A stretch of 64,000 nucleotides of DNA from the NCBI RefSeq assembly GCF_002214365.1, contig NZ_CP014854.1:1550001-1614000 (forward strand), in the 5' to 3' direction. Position 1 is the stretch's first letter, and each line of letters opens with the position of its first letter. The notes beneath the pieces are model-generated. The model made no database searches. It saw only the letters and a program-made list of their open reading frames with translations, and was not told the DNA's origin. Made by a program: the position numbers and the translations under genes. This stretch comes from Thermococcus celer Vu 13 = JCM 8558 (GTDB lineage Archaea > Methanobacteriota_B > Thermococci > Thermococcales > Thermococcaceae). Shown here piece by piece: positions 45,901 to 53,896 of the stretch.

Positions 45901-46310
45901 AGGCGAGAAGCCATAAGAGAACACGCTACCTGGATATCGACCTCGTCCCCATCATTGACCCGGACATCGTGGACACGGACAGACTCGAAGAAAAGCACAA
46001 GGGCATGTTGCTGGTGGCGATACTCTCAATCGGCGACCTCGAGAGCCTCACGATGGTTCCCGATGATGTCAAGGGCCTCGTGAGCGGGAGCCTGAGGATT
46101 GAAAGCCCCCGCTGGGAGAGCAACGTCGAGGAAGTTGACAAGGAGGTGTTCAGTTACCTTGCCAAAGAGCTCGAGGACTTCCTCGGGGCAAAGGCCGAAC
46201 TCAAAGTCGACCTCAGGCTGGAGAAGGAGGTCAGGATCAACGACCTCATGTTTGAGAAGCTGAGGCCCCTCAACGGCAGGGTAACCTTCAGGCTCAGGAA
46301 GGGGGAGTGA
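42921..46310 (+). CDS. DUF499 AAA+ ATPase (COG1483-like)
   Basis: A 1129-residue ATPase of the DUF499 family that regularly accompanies DUF1156 methylases in defence islands. The Walker A is IYSLFGGGKTHTLITL at about residue 76-91 and Walker B VVLLVDEIADYFDNL at about 195-209; the remainder of the N-half (RRSYPFHPEYVEVLRTIIERT) looks like the AAA+ lid seen in HerA/BrxC-like proteins. After about residue 915 a beta-rich stretch (IDVDSPEVKAKPGEAVGINV through TTATLEARSHKRTRYLDID) resembles an Ig-like fold, then a helical end. It would act as the DNA-sensing or motor platform. It overlaps the methylase by 4 bases and is followed 6 bases later by the next gene. Confidence 0.9.
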   Translation: MRLGPFEVWDDVMDETLDTQVAPELGDVVSGNAPEIYTDPLEFFRRTYFTESMLDIIEKLVETLEGGERHNIFLIYSLFGGGKTHTLITLYHAFKNPDAMLDPEVLAGHDPERRERIRELAERIRSLGRVRVVPVYGKGRIGQPSKPLEVGPYRVRTVWGYIAHVLGRYHIVERDDENQTVPEPDTLRELFKGESVVLLVDEIADYFDNLYNSGSEDDRRYAKNVDNFFDRLSTALLRSTSAMVMTLPMEKRGDTFEVEREYNREVVMAIRDGVQRVGGSELYSPIRTGGVSNELVEVLKKRIFKGFNDEERVRILSRMNSELGNTDVFGQALHFSEELRRSYPFHPEYVEVLRTIIERTGLQRTRDMLRITRIVIRDLVGEYLETGFAPALIMPHHVDLNNEKLRGMLFGKNETFMDYSIIVDTDIMKSKFKDFRLPELAEAVMKYVFLRTYPFDSPVPLPGFPTAESIARGVYEPRTFELKNWLPTDIRDTVEDITASVRFVYLNKKEGTLWFWRVANVAQMVDSKARELIETRYGEVWNELVKYAERMIRERKRLSVTKGKGARIEDHVTFFKPNHIIVTRDPQEFQDTPEYKLQVLVREDVDEGTLRRIIYAYGTGTRTYRNTIVVCYPAPESFKHLIETTARAMACGEVISDIEIKYGRFGEDVVKIQMSMVKEILSHALEDLESQIVNSFRKVAYPDHNEVRVTTAQASSKSVVENVYSALKGNGKIVDELDFEWLVDTLKGAGIEILRPEGYSFSELTSIIRTNTHLPMIESRAITEAIKNAIINLKIGVERKDRVFFKKVYRELPEGEEVGEPPSSLEPHDLILPREIALRKQVCNLIKGEKDLIVPKDDKNYRVRTWYEVYSPSSGVGIPLRTLVISDENGECRVKEGYLDTILWGHIVEKREEIEITEGEFEIDVDSPEVKAKPGEAVGINVRLIPLGRDSFSVELSANRGELDSSEVHLENGQPFNVTWTVVMPEKRTTATLEARSHKRTRYLDIDLVPIIDPDIVDTDRLEEKHKGMLLVAILSIGDLESLTMVPDDVKGLVSGSLRIESPRWESNVEEVDKEVFSYLAKELEDFLGAKAELKVDLRLEKEVRINDLMFEKLRPLNGRVTFRLRKGE

Positions 46311-46316
46311 CGCGAC

Positions 46317-46847
46317 ATGGAAAACTCAGTGGAGTACCAGGTCGTGCTGAAGTACATTAAAAGGGCCTCCCTCCCCGTTGAGAGGACCCAGAAACTGGCG
46401 GAGTTCATGCCCGTCTTCAACGTCAAGGGCTCCGGGGAAGAGAAGAGGGTTACAGGTAAGGTGGAGGCCCGTGCAAGGGTCTTCCTCCCAGAGTTTCTCA
46501 ATTTCGCCAGGAAGCTCGGATTCAGCGTTGATGCCAGCGAGAGCCTTTTGAAGTGGCTCAACCTGCCACCGTCCAGGAAGGCCAAACTTGAGTACAGCGG
46601 GAGCAAGAGGGTGGTCCTGAAGACCGGTGACGATTACGCGTACCTCCGCCTCATGATCTACAGTGTTGTCATGTCCATCCTGAAGAACCCCAACGACTGG
46701 GGCCAGCTTGAGGATTACGTGAGTTCTATGGAGCCGATGGCCCTCCGCTTCTGGGCCTCCAAGATCCGGAACACCTACTGGAAGTACGGAAACAGGAGGA
46801 GGCTCGACTACCTGGCAAGACGCTTTCTGGAGGTGGAGTGGATTTGA
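46317..46847 (+). CDS. Unrecognised 176-residue protein of the DUF1156-DUF499 operon
   Basis: I do not recognise this protein. Starts MENSVEYQVVLKYIKRASLP; the first half appears to be beta-rich and basic (GEEKRVTGKVEARARVFLPEF), the middle is KAKLEYSGSKRVVLKTGDDYAY, and the end is helical and aromatic/basic (ALRFWASKIRNTYWKYGNRRRLDYLARRF). It lacks a membrane segment, cysteines or catalytic signature. It fills the place that a DUF3780 protein takes in some related loci, but I cannot match it to that family. ATG 46317 has GGGAGTGA upstream. It overlaps the helicase gene by about 10 bases, so it is tightly co-expressed. Small size and basic tail suggest a nucleic-acid-binding or adaptor role (inference). 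Confidence 0.85.
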   Translation: MENSVEYQVVLKYIKRASLPVERTQKLAEFMPVFNVKGSGEEKRVTGKVEARARVFLPEFLNFARKLGFSVDASESLLKWLNLPPSRKAKLEYSGSKRVVLKTGDDYAYLRLMIYSVVMSILKNPNDWGQLEDYVSSMEPMALRFWASKIRNTYWKYGNRRRLDYLARRFLEVEWI

Positions 46848-49800
46848 CGGACGTTGAGAAGGCAATCCTCAGGGACGTTCTCCTCCACAGCCCCGCCCTC
46901 TTTTATACTTCCCTCACCGCCCCCACTGGAAGGCCGATTGACCCGTTCAAACACCAGTTCCAGTCCCTTTACCACGCCATGGTCTCTCACCCGGTTAGGA
47001 TGTTGATAGCCGATGAGATAGGACTCGGAAAAACGGTTCAGGCCCTCGCGATCGCAAGGTACCTCGAGCTCCAGCGGGGGGCAAGGAAGATCCTCGTTCT
47101 CGTGCCGAAGATCCTCCGCGAACAGTGGAAAATGGAGATAAAACGCGTTGGGGGAGTCCCCTGGGTCATACACTCCGGAGGCGAGGTTAGGAACGTTCTC
47201 AACGCCGTCAGGAATGCCGGGAGGGGGTACGTTGTTGTCTCGATCGACTTGGCCAAGAGACCGCCCCACAGGGAGGAATTCCTCGGAGTCAACTGGGACC
47301 TGGTCATCATCGACGAGGCCCACAACGTTACCCTCGGTACCCAGAGGTTTGACTTCGTCAGGGAACTCATCGGAAAGGGATGGAATCGCCTCAACGTCCT
47401 CCTACTCTCGGCCACGCCACACAGGGGCAACCCAAAGGATTACCTCGCAAGGATCTCCCTTCTTGACCCCACTTTAACCCCACTTTACCCCAGGCTCGAC
47501 GATCCCCACTTCTACGGCAAAACACACGGCACTCTGGTTCTCCGGAGGACGAAGAAAACCGTGAACGAGCTTGAGGGAAGGGAAGTATTCAAAAAATGTG
47601 ACTTCAACGCCGTTGTTGTCGAAATCACAGAGGCGGAGAGGCTCTTCTTCAGGGAACTTCAGAACGTGCTGTTTGAGATGATAAAGAACTCCAGGGAGAA
47701 CTCGCCGGAGGCCTTACTCGCAGTCCTCCTTCGCAAGAGGGCTGCTTCCAGTTATGGGGCCGCCCTCAAGACCATCAGCAAGATAGCGGAGAGTGCCAAC
47801 ACTGAGCGGAAGGGGAGGGCGGAGAAGGTTAGCAAATACATACAGAGCCTCTTCGGTCTCGGCTACGATGAGATGGAGCTCGAGGAATTCAATGAAATTG
47901 ATGACGCCGTCGAGAAGATAATCGAGGAGTACTCACCCTTCCTCGACGAGGGGCAGAAAGCGGCCCTCAGAAAGATACTTCGCCTGGGGGAGAGGATAGG
48001 GGAACGCGATAGCAAACTCGAGATGGTGGCGGGGGTCGTGGCCTACCACCTGAAGAAAGGGGAGAAGGTCATCGTGTTCACCGAGTTCAAGGACACGCTG
48101 GATTACCTGACCAAAAGACTTCCAAAGGTCCTGGCAGAGAAACATAGAATTCACCTTTCAAGGGAGGATATCTCTTTTCTTCACGGGGGGATGAGCAGTA
48201 ATGACATCGAGGAAGGGATGGCCCGGTTTGAGAAGAGAGGAAAGCTCCTCATCTCGACGGACGTGGCCTCTGAGGGGCTGAACCTTCAGGTTGCGAGCGT
48301 TCTCATAAACTACGAGGCCCCATGGAGCCCTATAAAGCTGGAGCAGAGGGTGGGGAGGATATGGCGGCTGAGCCAGCCACGGGAAACAACGGCTTACACG
48401 TTCTTCCTCGCTGCCGAAACCGACCTGTACGTTCTTGAAAACCTCTACCAGAAGATAATGAACATAGCGGACGCACTCGGAAGTGGACCTAAGCTGGGTA
48501 GGCCCATCTTTGGCCAGAGAATGCTCTCCGGGGACTTTGAACACCTCTGGAAGGAGGAACCGGTGGAAGGGACGTTTGAACGGGAGAAACCCTCTGAGTA
48601 CGAGCTGGTACTCGCCTCGATTAAAAGGGAGCTGAGCGGATACGCGGGGGCGATAATAAACACCCTGAAGTCTTTAAGACAGAATATCGAGAAGGTCGTC
48701 CCACCAGACACCGCCGATCAGGTTCGGAAAGGGCTCGAAAGCATTCTCTCACCCCGGGACTTTGACTCAAACTTTATTTACGAGGTTCTCGAGGGGTACC
48801 TGGAGATAGTCCTCAAAAAGCCCAGCGTTCCGGAGATTCGACCGTTACTTTACAGAATCTTGGAAAACGGAAAGGACGTTGAGACCCCCCTCAGGATTGG
48901 GGTTAACAAGAAAGTGGGAGAATACCGGCTTTACTCCATCCGGCTTGTGGACTCGGAGAGCGGAGAGGAGTTGCACAGGTATCCCGTTCTCGTCAAAACG
49001 GGTAAAAGCGGCATTAAAAAGGTCTTCTATGGGACGGAATTACTTATGGAAATCACGAAGATACTCTCAAATGAACACCTCATACTGGGGCCCCTTCGTA
49101 GAGACGACCCGAACGGAATTCATATAGAAGGAAAGTTAATGACACTCGCAAGGGATAGATTTTACAACATCAAATCAAAGTACAGGGATTATGATACGCA
49201 ACTCAGAAGGAAGTTGAGGAAGAGGCCACTTTTTAAGGAGACGAAAATCCTGGTCAAAGAGCTCGTAAGGATAGAAGGCATAACCGAGGGTAGATTCGCC
49301 ATATTGAAGCACGTCCCCCAGGGCCTCATCGAGCTCTACGGTCTCGGTGAAAACGATATTGAAATTCCCACAAAAGAATATGAGAACATCGTTGAAAGAA
49401 ACTTCGTTCCCCTGAAGGATATCCTCGAAAGCGAGCAGAGGGCAATGGGAATCGTTATGGAGCTTGAAAGGAGGCGCCTGGAGCAAGAATACGGGCTGAA
49501 CGGTGACTGGAAGGTTGAGGACGTTTCTCTGAGGGAGCACTACGACATCAAGGTCACGGAACCTGAAAATGAGAGATACATTGAGGTCAAGGGGCATAAA
49601 CCCCTAATCTTAACGGCCGAGATTACTTCCGCGGAATACGAGTTCGCAAGGGCCCACAGGGATAGGTACTGGCTTTATATCGTCGCGAATCTCGGAAAGA
49701 ACCGGCCGGTGATTCTGAAGGTGTTCAGGCCCTTTGAGGATAAGAGGAAGATCTACGCGGTCTTGGAAGACGGAAGGGAGGTGGACGTAACGACCGAAGT

Positions 49801-49849
49801 AACGGTTCACACACGGGAAAAAACGAGGAGGGTCATCAGCCTTAAGTGA
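46838..49849 (+). CDS. SNF2-type helicase with C-terminal DUF3883 nuclease-like domain
   Basis: A 1003-residue superfamily 2 ATPase. Motif I is ADEIGLGKTVQAL (residues about 57-69), II is IIDEAHNV (about 157), III is LLSATPHRG, V/VI are EGLNLQVASVLINYEAPW and RVGRIWRLSQPRE (about 500). A long helical middle region follows. Residues about 895-945 carry DUF3883: HYDIKVTEPENERYIEVKGH, which places D and E-x-K as in PD-(D/E)xK nucleases, then ITSAEYEFARAHRDRYWLYIV. Thus one polypeptide may translocate and cut DNA. The start is GTG 46838; TTG 46844 has better spacing to GGAGGTG. It is the last gene of the operon, completing a motor/nuclease partner for the methylase. Confidence 0.9.
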   Translation: MDLTDVEKAILRDVLLHSPALFYTSLTAPTGRPIDPFKHQFQSLYHAMVSHPVRMLIADEIGLGKTVQALAIARYLELQRGARKILVLVPKILREQWKMEIKRVGGVPWVIHSGGEVRNVLNAVRNAGRGYVVVSIDLAKRPPHREEFLGVNWDLVIIDEAHNVTLGTQRFDFVRELIGKGWNRLNVLLLSATPHRGNPKDYLARISLLDPTLTPLYPRLDDPHFYGKTHGTLVLRRTKKTVNELEGREVFKKCDFNAVVVEITEAERLFFRELQNVLFEMIKNSRENSPEALLAVLLRKRAASSYGAALKTISKIAESANTERKGRAEKVSKYIQSLFGLGYDEMELEEFNEIDDAVEKIIEEYSPFLDEGQKAALRKILRLGERIGERDSKLEMVAGVVAYHLKKGEKVIVFTEFKDTLDYLTKRLPKVLAEKHRIHLSREDISFLHGGMSSNDIEEGMARFEKRGKLLISTDVASEGLNLQVASVLINYEAPWSPIKLEQRVGRIWRLSQPRETTAYTFFLAAETDLYVLENLYQKIMNIADALGSGPKLGRPIFGQRMLSGDFEHLWKEEPVEGTFEREKPSEYELVLASIKRELSGYAGAIINTLKSLRQNIEKVVPPDTADQVRKGLESILSPRDFDSNFIYEVLEGYLEIVLKKPSVPEIRPLLYRILENGKDVETPLRIGVNKKVGEYRLYSIRLVDSESGEELHRYPVLVKTGKSGIKKVFYGTELLMEITKILSNEHLILGPLRRDDPNGIHIEGKLMTLARDRFYNIKSKYRDYDTQLRRKLRKRPLFKETKILVKELVRIEGITEGRFAILKHVPQGLIELYGLGENDIEIPTKEYENIVERNFVPLKDILESEQRAMGIVMELERRRLEQEYGLNGDWKVEDVSLREHYDIKVTEPENERYIEVKGHKPLILTAEITSAEYEFARAHRDRYWLYIVANLGKNRPVILKVFRPFEDKRKIYAVLEDGREVDVTTEVTVHTREKTRRVISLK

Positions 49850-49960
49850 TTCCCCAGCGTTTCTTACGACTTTGTTTATCTGAGCAGATAATTCTGACAG
49901 AGGCATTATGATGCAGGATGTTAGACTCAAGAACAATAACAGAGAGAATAAAGAAGGAAA

Positions 49961-51355
49961 TCACTCCCTCTTCTGCGTGGCCTTCCACCTGCTCCACCTG
50001 TAGAGCGCCGAAAGGGACTTGATGGCCCTCTCGGGCTCGGGGTAGGCGGGTATCCCCTCCTCGTTGAGCATGTCGATGGCTTCCTTGGCCTCGATACCGC
50101 CGACTATGGCAACCACCAGGGGCTTCTTCCTGCCGCTCTCGTTGTACTCGCGGATGACTATCTTGGCGAGGTCGCGCGGATCGAGCACGGCGGTCTGGCA
50201 GTAGAGGACGGCCACCGCGTGCATGTTCGGGTTGGCGAGCGCGTCCCTCACGGCCCCCTCGTAGGCTTTGCCGTCGGCCATACCCGTGAGGTCAACCGGG
50301 TTCTTGTAGGAGCCGAAGGGCGGCATGTGCTTGGCGAAGACCTTGAGGTCGTCGAGGTTGTCGTAGAGCTTGAGGCCCTCCTCCTCGGCGGCATCGGTCG
50401 CCATAACACCTATTCCACCGCCGTTGGTGAGTATAACGACGTTCTCCCCTTCCGGCTCCGGCAGGTTGCTGAGGGTTCTCGCCCAGTCGAAGGCCTCGCC
50501 GATGGTCAGCGCCCTGAGGACGCCGCTCTGCTTGAAGGCGGCCGTGTAGATGCTGTCGGCACCGGCGAGCGAACCAGTGTGGGACGCGGCGGCCTTGGCA
50601 CCGCGCTCGCTCCTCCCGGCCTTTATGATGATGATAGGCTTCTCCATGCTGACCTCCTTGGCGGTTTTCATGAACTTCCTTCCGTCCTTGACGCCCTCCA
50701 TGTAGATGAGGATGGCCTTGGTGTTCTCGTCCTCCTTGAAGAACTCCAGGAGGTCGGCGTCGTCGATGTCGCTCTTGTTCCCGATGCTGACGACGGCGGA
50801 GAGACCGACCTTCTCGAGGATGGTCCAGCCCATGAGGGCTATACCGAGGGCCCCGCTCTGGCTGATGAGCGCGAGGCTTCCGGGCATGACGTCGGTCGGG
50901 CCGAAGGTAGCGTTGAGCTTCTCCGGGGTGTAGACGACGCCGAAGATGTTCGGGCCGAGTATCCTCATGCCGTACCTGTGGGCGGTCTCAACGAGTTGCT
51001 CCTCAACCTTCTTCCCCTCTTCACCGAGCTCGCCGAAGCCCGAGCTTATTATCGGGAGGACCTTGACGCCCTTCTTCCCGCAATCCTCAACCACCTGGGG
51101 GACGAACTTGGCCGGGACGACTATCACTGCCATGTCGACCTCGTCCGGAACGTCGAGGATGCTCTTGTAGGACTTGAACTTCCTTCCGTTGATCTCTATC
51201 TCGACACCCTTGATGTTGACGGGGTATATCTTACCCTCGTAGCCGTACTCCACGAGGTTCTTCATAACCGCGTAGCCTATCTTGCCCGGCTTCTCAGAAG
51301 CGCCGATGACGGCGATGCTTCTGGGCCTGAAAAGCGCCTTGATGTTCTCATCCAT
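49961..51355 (-). CDS. ADP-forming acyl-CoA synthetase alpha subunit
   Basis: Alpha subunit of the archaeal NDP-forming acetate/acyl-CoA ligase that makes ATP from acyl-CoA in peptide and sugar fermentation. 464 residues, MDENIKALFRPRSIAVIGASEKPGKIGY with a CoA-binding Rossmann domain, then succinyl-CoA-ligase-like domains: LGPNIFGVVYTPEKLN, LISQSGALGIALMGW and the catalytic histidine in AAASHTGSLAGADSIY. The beta (ATP-grasp) subunit is not adjacent. The isoenzyme (acetate, phenylacetate or other) cannot be told. ATG 51355 is preferred over 51361 because GGGGTGA lies at proper distance. Confidence 0.93.
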   Translation of the reverse strand: MDENIKALFRPRSIAVIGASEKPGKIGYAVMKNLVEYGYEGKIYPVNIKGVEIEINGRKFKSYKSILDVPDEVDMAVIVVPAKFVPQVVEDCGKKGVKVLPIISSGFGELGEEGKKVEEQLVETAHRYGMRILGPNIFGVVYTPEKLNATFGPTDVMPGSLALISQSGALGIALMGWTILEKVGLSAVVSIGNKSDIDDADLLEFFKEDENTKAILIYMEGVKDGRKFMKTAKEVSMEKPIIIIKAGRSERGAKAAASHTGSLAGADSIYTAAFKQSGVLRALTIGEAFDWARTLSNLPEPEGENVVILTNGGGIGVMATDAAEEEGLKLYDNLDDLKVFAKHMPPFGSYKNPVDLTGMADGKAYEGAVRDALANPNMHAVAVLYCQTAVLDPRDLAKIVIREYNESGRKKPLVVAIVGGIEAKEAIDMLNEEGIPAYPEPERAIKSLSALYRWSRWKATQKRE

Positions 51356-51599
51356 TTCCATCACCCCACTTCGATGAGAGTCACGATTTTACGTTCGTAA
51401 AAGAGGTTATAACCTTTCCCCTCTCTTTTCGACGATAACGGGCTCGACGGACGTTTAAAGAAGCGGATCGCCACCCGAGGATGAGAAGCCGGAAAAGTCC
51501 GCTAAGGCCTTTAAGCACTAAGATCTTCTCATCGGGCCGGGGGAAGTTCTTCAGAGAAAGGCTAAAATATTCCTTCCCCAACTCCCTCCAGGTGGTGTT

Positions 51600-52625
51600 A
51601 TGGGCGTACAGATAGGTGAACTCGTGCCGAGGAAGGAGATAGAGCTCAACAACCTTTACGGCCGGAAGGTGGCGGTCGATGCCTTCAACGCGATTTACCA
51701 GTTCCTCTCGACGATAAGACAGCGCGACGGAACTCCCCTGATGGATTCCAAGGGGAGGATAACCTCTCACCTCAGCGGGCTCTTCTACCGCAACATCAAC
51801 CTCATGGAAAATGGGATAAAGCTGGCCTACGTCTTCGATGGAAAACCGCCGGCGTTCAAAAAGAGGGAGATAGAGAAGCGCCGCGAGGTCAGGGAGGAAG
51901 CGGAGGAGAAGTGGTACGAGGCCCTTGAAAAGGGAGACCTCGAGGAGGCCAAGAAGTACGCGATGCGCGCCACCAGGGTAAACGAGGCGCTGATAAACGA
52001 TGCCAAAAAGCTCCTCGAGCTGATGGGAATCCCCGTTGTCCAGGCACCGAGCGAGGGGGAGGCACAGGCCGCATACATGGCCGCCAGGGGAGAGGTCTAC
52101 GCCTCCGCCAGCCAGGACTACGATTCGCTCCTCTTCGGGGCGCCGAGACTGGTGAGGAACGTAACTATAACCGGAAGGAGAAAGCTCCCGGGAAAGAACG
52201 TCTACGTCGAGGTCAGGCCCGAGCTGATAGTCCTCGAGGAGGTTCTGAAGGAGCTCGGGGTAGACCGGGAGAAGTTAGTCGAACTCGGCATCCTCGTTGG
52301 CACGGACTACAACCCCGGAGGGATAAAGGGCATCGGGCCGAAGAAGGCCCTGGCGATAGTCAAACGGGAGAAGGATCCGCTCAAAAAGTACCAGAGGGAG
52401 AGCGAGGTTGACCTCTACGCCATAAAGGAGTTCTTCCTCAACCCGCCGGTTACGGATGAATACGAGCTCAGATGGAGCGAGCCGGACGAGGAGGGGATCC
52501 TGAGGTTCCTCTGCGACGAGCACGACTTCAGCGAGGAGAGGGTGAAGAACGGTCTCGAGCGGCTGAAGAAGGCCGTGAAGGTGGGAAAACAGGCCACGCT
52601 GGAGAGCTGGTTCGGAAGGCGTTGA
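51600..52625 (+). CDS. fen1: Flap endonuclease 1 with PIP box
   Basis: Structure-specific 5' nuclease that removes Okazaki flaps. 341 residues: [31 protein letters not shown] (N region with conserved Asp), [51 protein letters not shown] (I region acidic cluster) and [20 protein letters not shown] (helix-hairpin-helix). The C-terminus [11 protein letters not shown] is a strong PCNA-interacting motif. ATG 51600 follows AGGTGGTG. The upstream 244 bases contain only an unremarkable AT-rich promoter region and a 9-bp inverted repeat (GATGAGAAG at 51480, CTTCTCATC at 51525). Confidence 0.97.
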   Translation: MGVQIGELVPRKEIELNNLYGRKVAVDAFNAIYQFLSTIRQRDGTPLMDSKGRITSHLSGLFYRNINLMENGIKLAYVFDGKPPAFKKREIEKRREVREEAEEKWYEALEKGDLEEAKKYAMRATRVNEALINDAKKLLELMGIPVVQAPSEGEAQAAYMAARGEVYASASQDYDSLLFGAPRLVRNVTITGRRKLPGKNVYVEVRPELIVLEEVLKELGVDREKLVELGILVGTDYNPGGIKGIGPKKALAIVKREKDPLKKYQRESEVDLYAIKEFFLNPPVTDEYELRWSEPDEEGILRFLCDEHDFSEERVKNGLERLKKAVKVGKQATLESWFGRR

Positions 52626-52665
52626 CCCCCTGTTTTCTCTTTCCGTTAGTTTTCGGATGAAGCTC

Positions 52666-53564
52666 TCAAATCGGTATCTTCAGGTTGAGCTTGTCCACGA
52701 GCTCCTTGTAGCGGTTCCTGACGGTGACCTCGGTGACGCGGGCGACCTCAGCCACTTCCCTCTGGGTTCTCTTCTCGTCCTCAATCAGGCTGGCTATGTA
52801 GAGCGCCGCCCCGACGAGACCCGCCGGGCTCTTCCCGCTCGTCAATCCCTTCTCGTAGGCCTCTTCGAGGATCTTAATCGCCCTCCTCCTGACCTTTTCG
52901 CTCAGGTTCAGCTCGTCGGCGAACTTGTTGACGTAATCGGTCGGCTTGACGAAGAGCTTCTTCGGGGTCAGGTTGAGGTTCCTGGCTATGTAGCGGAAGC
53001 TCCTGCCTATTTCCTTCTTGTCGACGCGGGAGATGTCGGCTATCTCGTCGAGCGTCCTCGGAACCTTGAGGAGCCTGCAGGCCGCGTAGACGCAGGCGGC
53101 AATGACGCTCTCTATCGAGCGCCCCCGTATGAGCCCCTTCCTCACGGCCTCGCGGTAGAGCCTCGCCGCCTCCTCCTCGACGTGTCTCGGCAGTTTCAGC
53201 TGGCTGCCTATCCTGTCGAGTTGCTGAGGGCGAAGGCGAGGTTACGCTCGGCGGCGTCGCTGACCCTGAGGCGGGACTGCCACTTCCTAAGGCGGTACAT
53301 CTTCTCGCGCATCAACCCCGAGAGGTTCCGGTCGATTCCAATGTCCGTTGAAAGCCCTTTATCGTGAAGAAGAATGCTCTCGGGGGCACCAACGCGGGCC
53401 CTCTTCTCCCTCTGGCCCGCGTCAAAGGCGCGCCATTCCGGCCCCTCATCCACAACGTTCTCCTCGATGACGTAACCACAGTTCTTACAAACTATCTCAC
53501 CCCTACCCGGGTCGTAGATGAACTCGGTCGAGCCACAGACCGGGCAGACCCTGCGCTTGCTCAC
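52666..53564 (-). pseudogene. tfb: Transcription factor B gene with a single-base frameshift
   Basis: TFB bridges TBP and RNA polymerase at archaeal promoters. Two frames together encode it. The first (53564 to 53208) has MSKRRVCPVCGSTEF and CKNCGYVIEENVV (zinc ribbon), then the B-finger/linker (REKRARVGAPESILLHDKGL) and ends prematurely at NSTG. The second resumes at about 53222 with LDRIGSQLKLPRHVEEEAARLYREA in an altered frame and runs through two cyclin repeats to LVDKLNLKIPI. One extra C between 53222 and 53223 on the plus strand would restore a 299-residue TFB, the normal length. It may be a sequencing error or true loss in a genome that carries a second TFB, as several Thermococcales do. 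Confidence 0.93.
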
Positions 53565-53602
53565 TCAAACACCCCCAACCGGCCGGCTATTTTATAAAAC
53601 CC

Positions 53603-53881
53603 TTATAAACCTTCGCCTTTTTTCACCACATAGCGGAGTAACCAGGCGAGGTCCTCGCGCTTGAAGGTTATCCTCTCCAGAACGTGGACGTCCCAGTCTT
53701 CCTCTATCACGTTGGCGTAGATCCAGAGGAAAACCGGATCCTCCTCGGTCCCCACGTGCAGGTTCCTGTAGAGAACGTCAACGGTTCCGTCCCGGTTCTT
53801 CTTGACCGAGACGGCCCTCCAGGTCTCGAGACTAACCTCTCCCTTTTCGTCGAGTATCCTGACGATCTCGCGGGCGTCCAT
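53603..53881 (-). CDS. Conserved hypothetical protein, 92 residues
   Basis: Not recognised. MDAREIVRILDEKGEVSLETW begins with a short helical region resembling a winged-helix start; the rest is beta-rich (VSVKKNRDGTVDVLYRNLHV, then VHVLERITFKREDLAWLLRYV). No cysteine or metal motif, no membrane segment. ATG 53881 has AGGTG upstream. Situated between the TFB gene and the PDCD5-like gene on the same strand, 15 bases after the latter's stop, which suggests a shared transcript from the S19e region. A nucleic-acid-associated role is a guess from neighbours only. Confidence 0.75.
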   Translation of the reverse strand: MDAREIVRILDEKGEVSLETWRAVSVKKNRDGTVDVLYRNLHVGTEEDPVFLWIYANVIEEDWDVHVLERITFKREDLAWLLRYVVKKGEGL

Positions 53882-53896
53882 GGGGGCACCTTCTCG

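Noticed and set aside
51480-51533. Possible C/D-box RNA upstream of fen1 (GATGAGAAG with inverted copy)
   Set aside because: C and D boxes do not match the RUGAUGA/CUGA rules, and the 9-bp repeat with a 36-base loop is weak.
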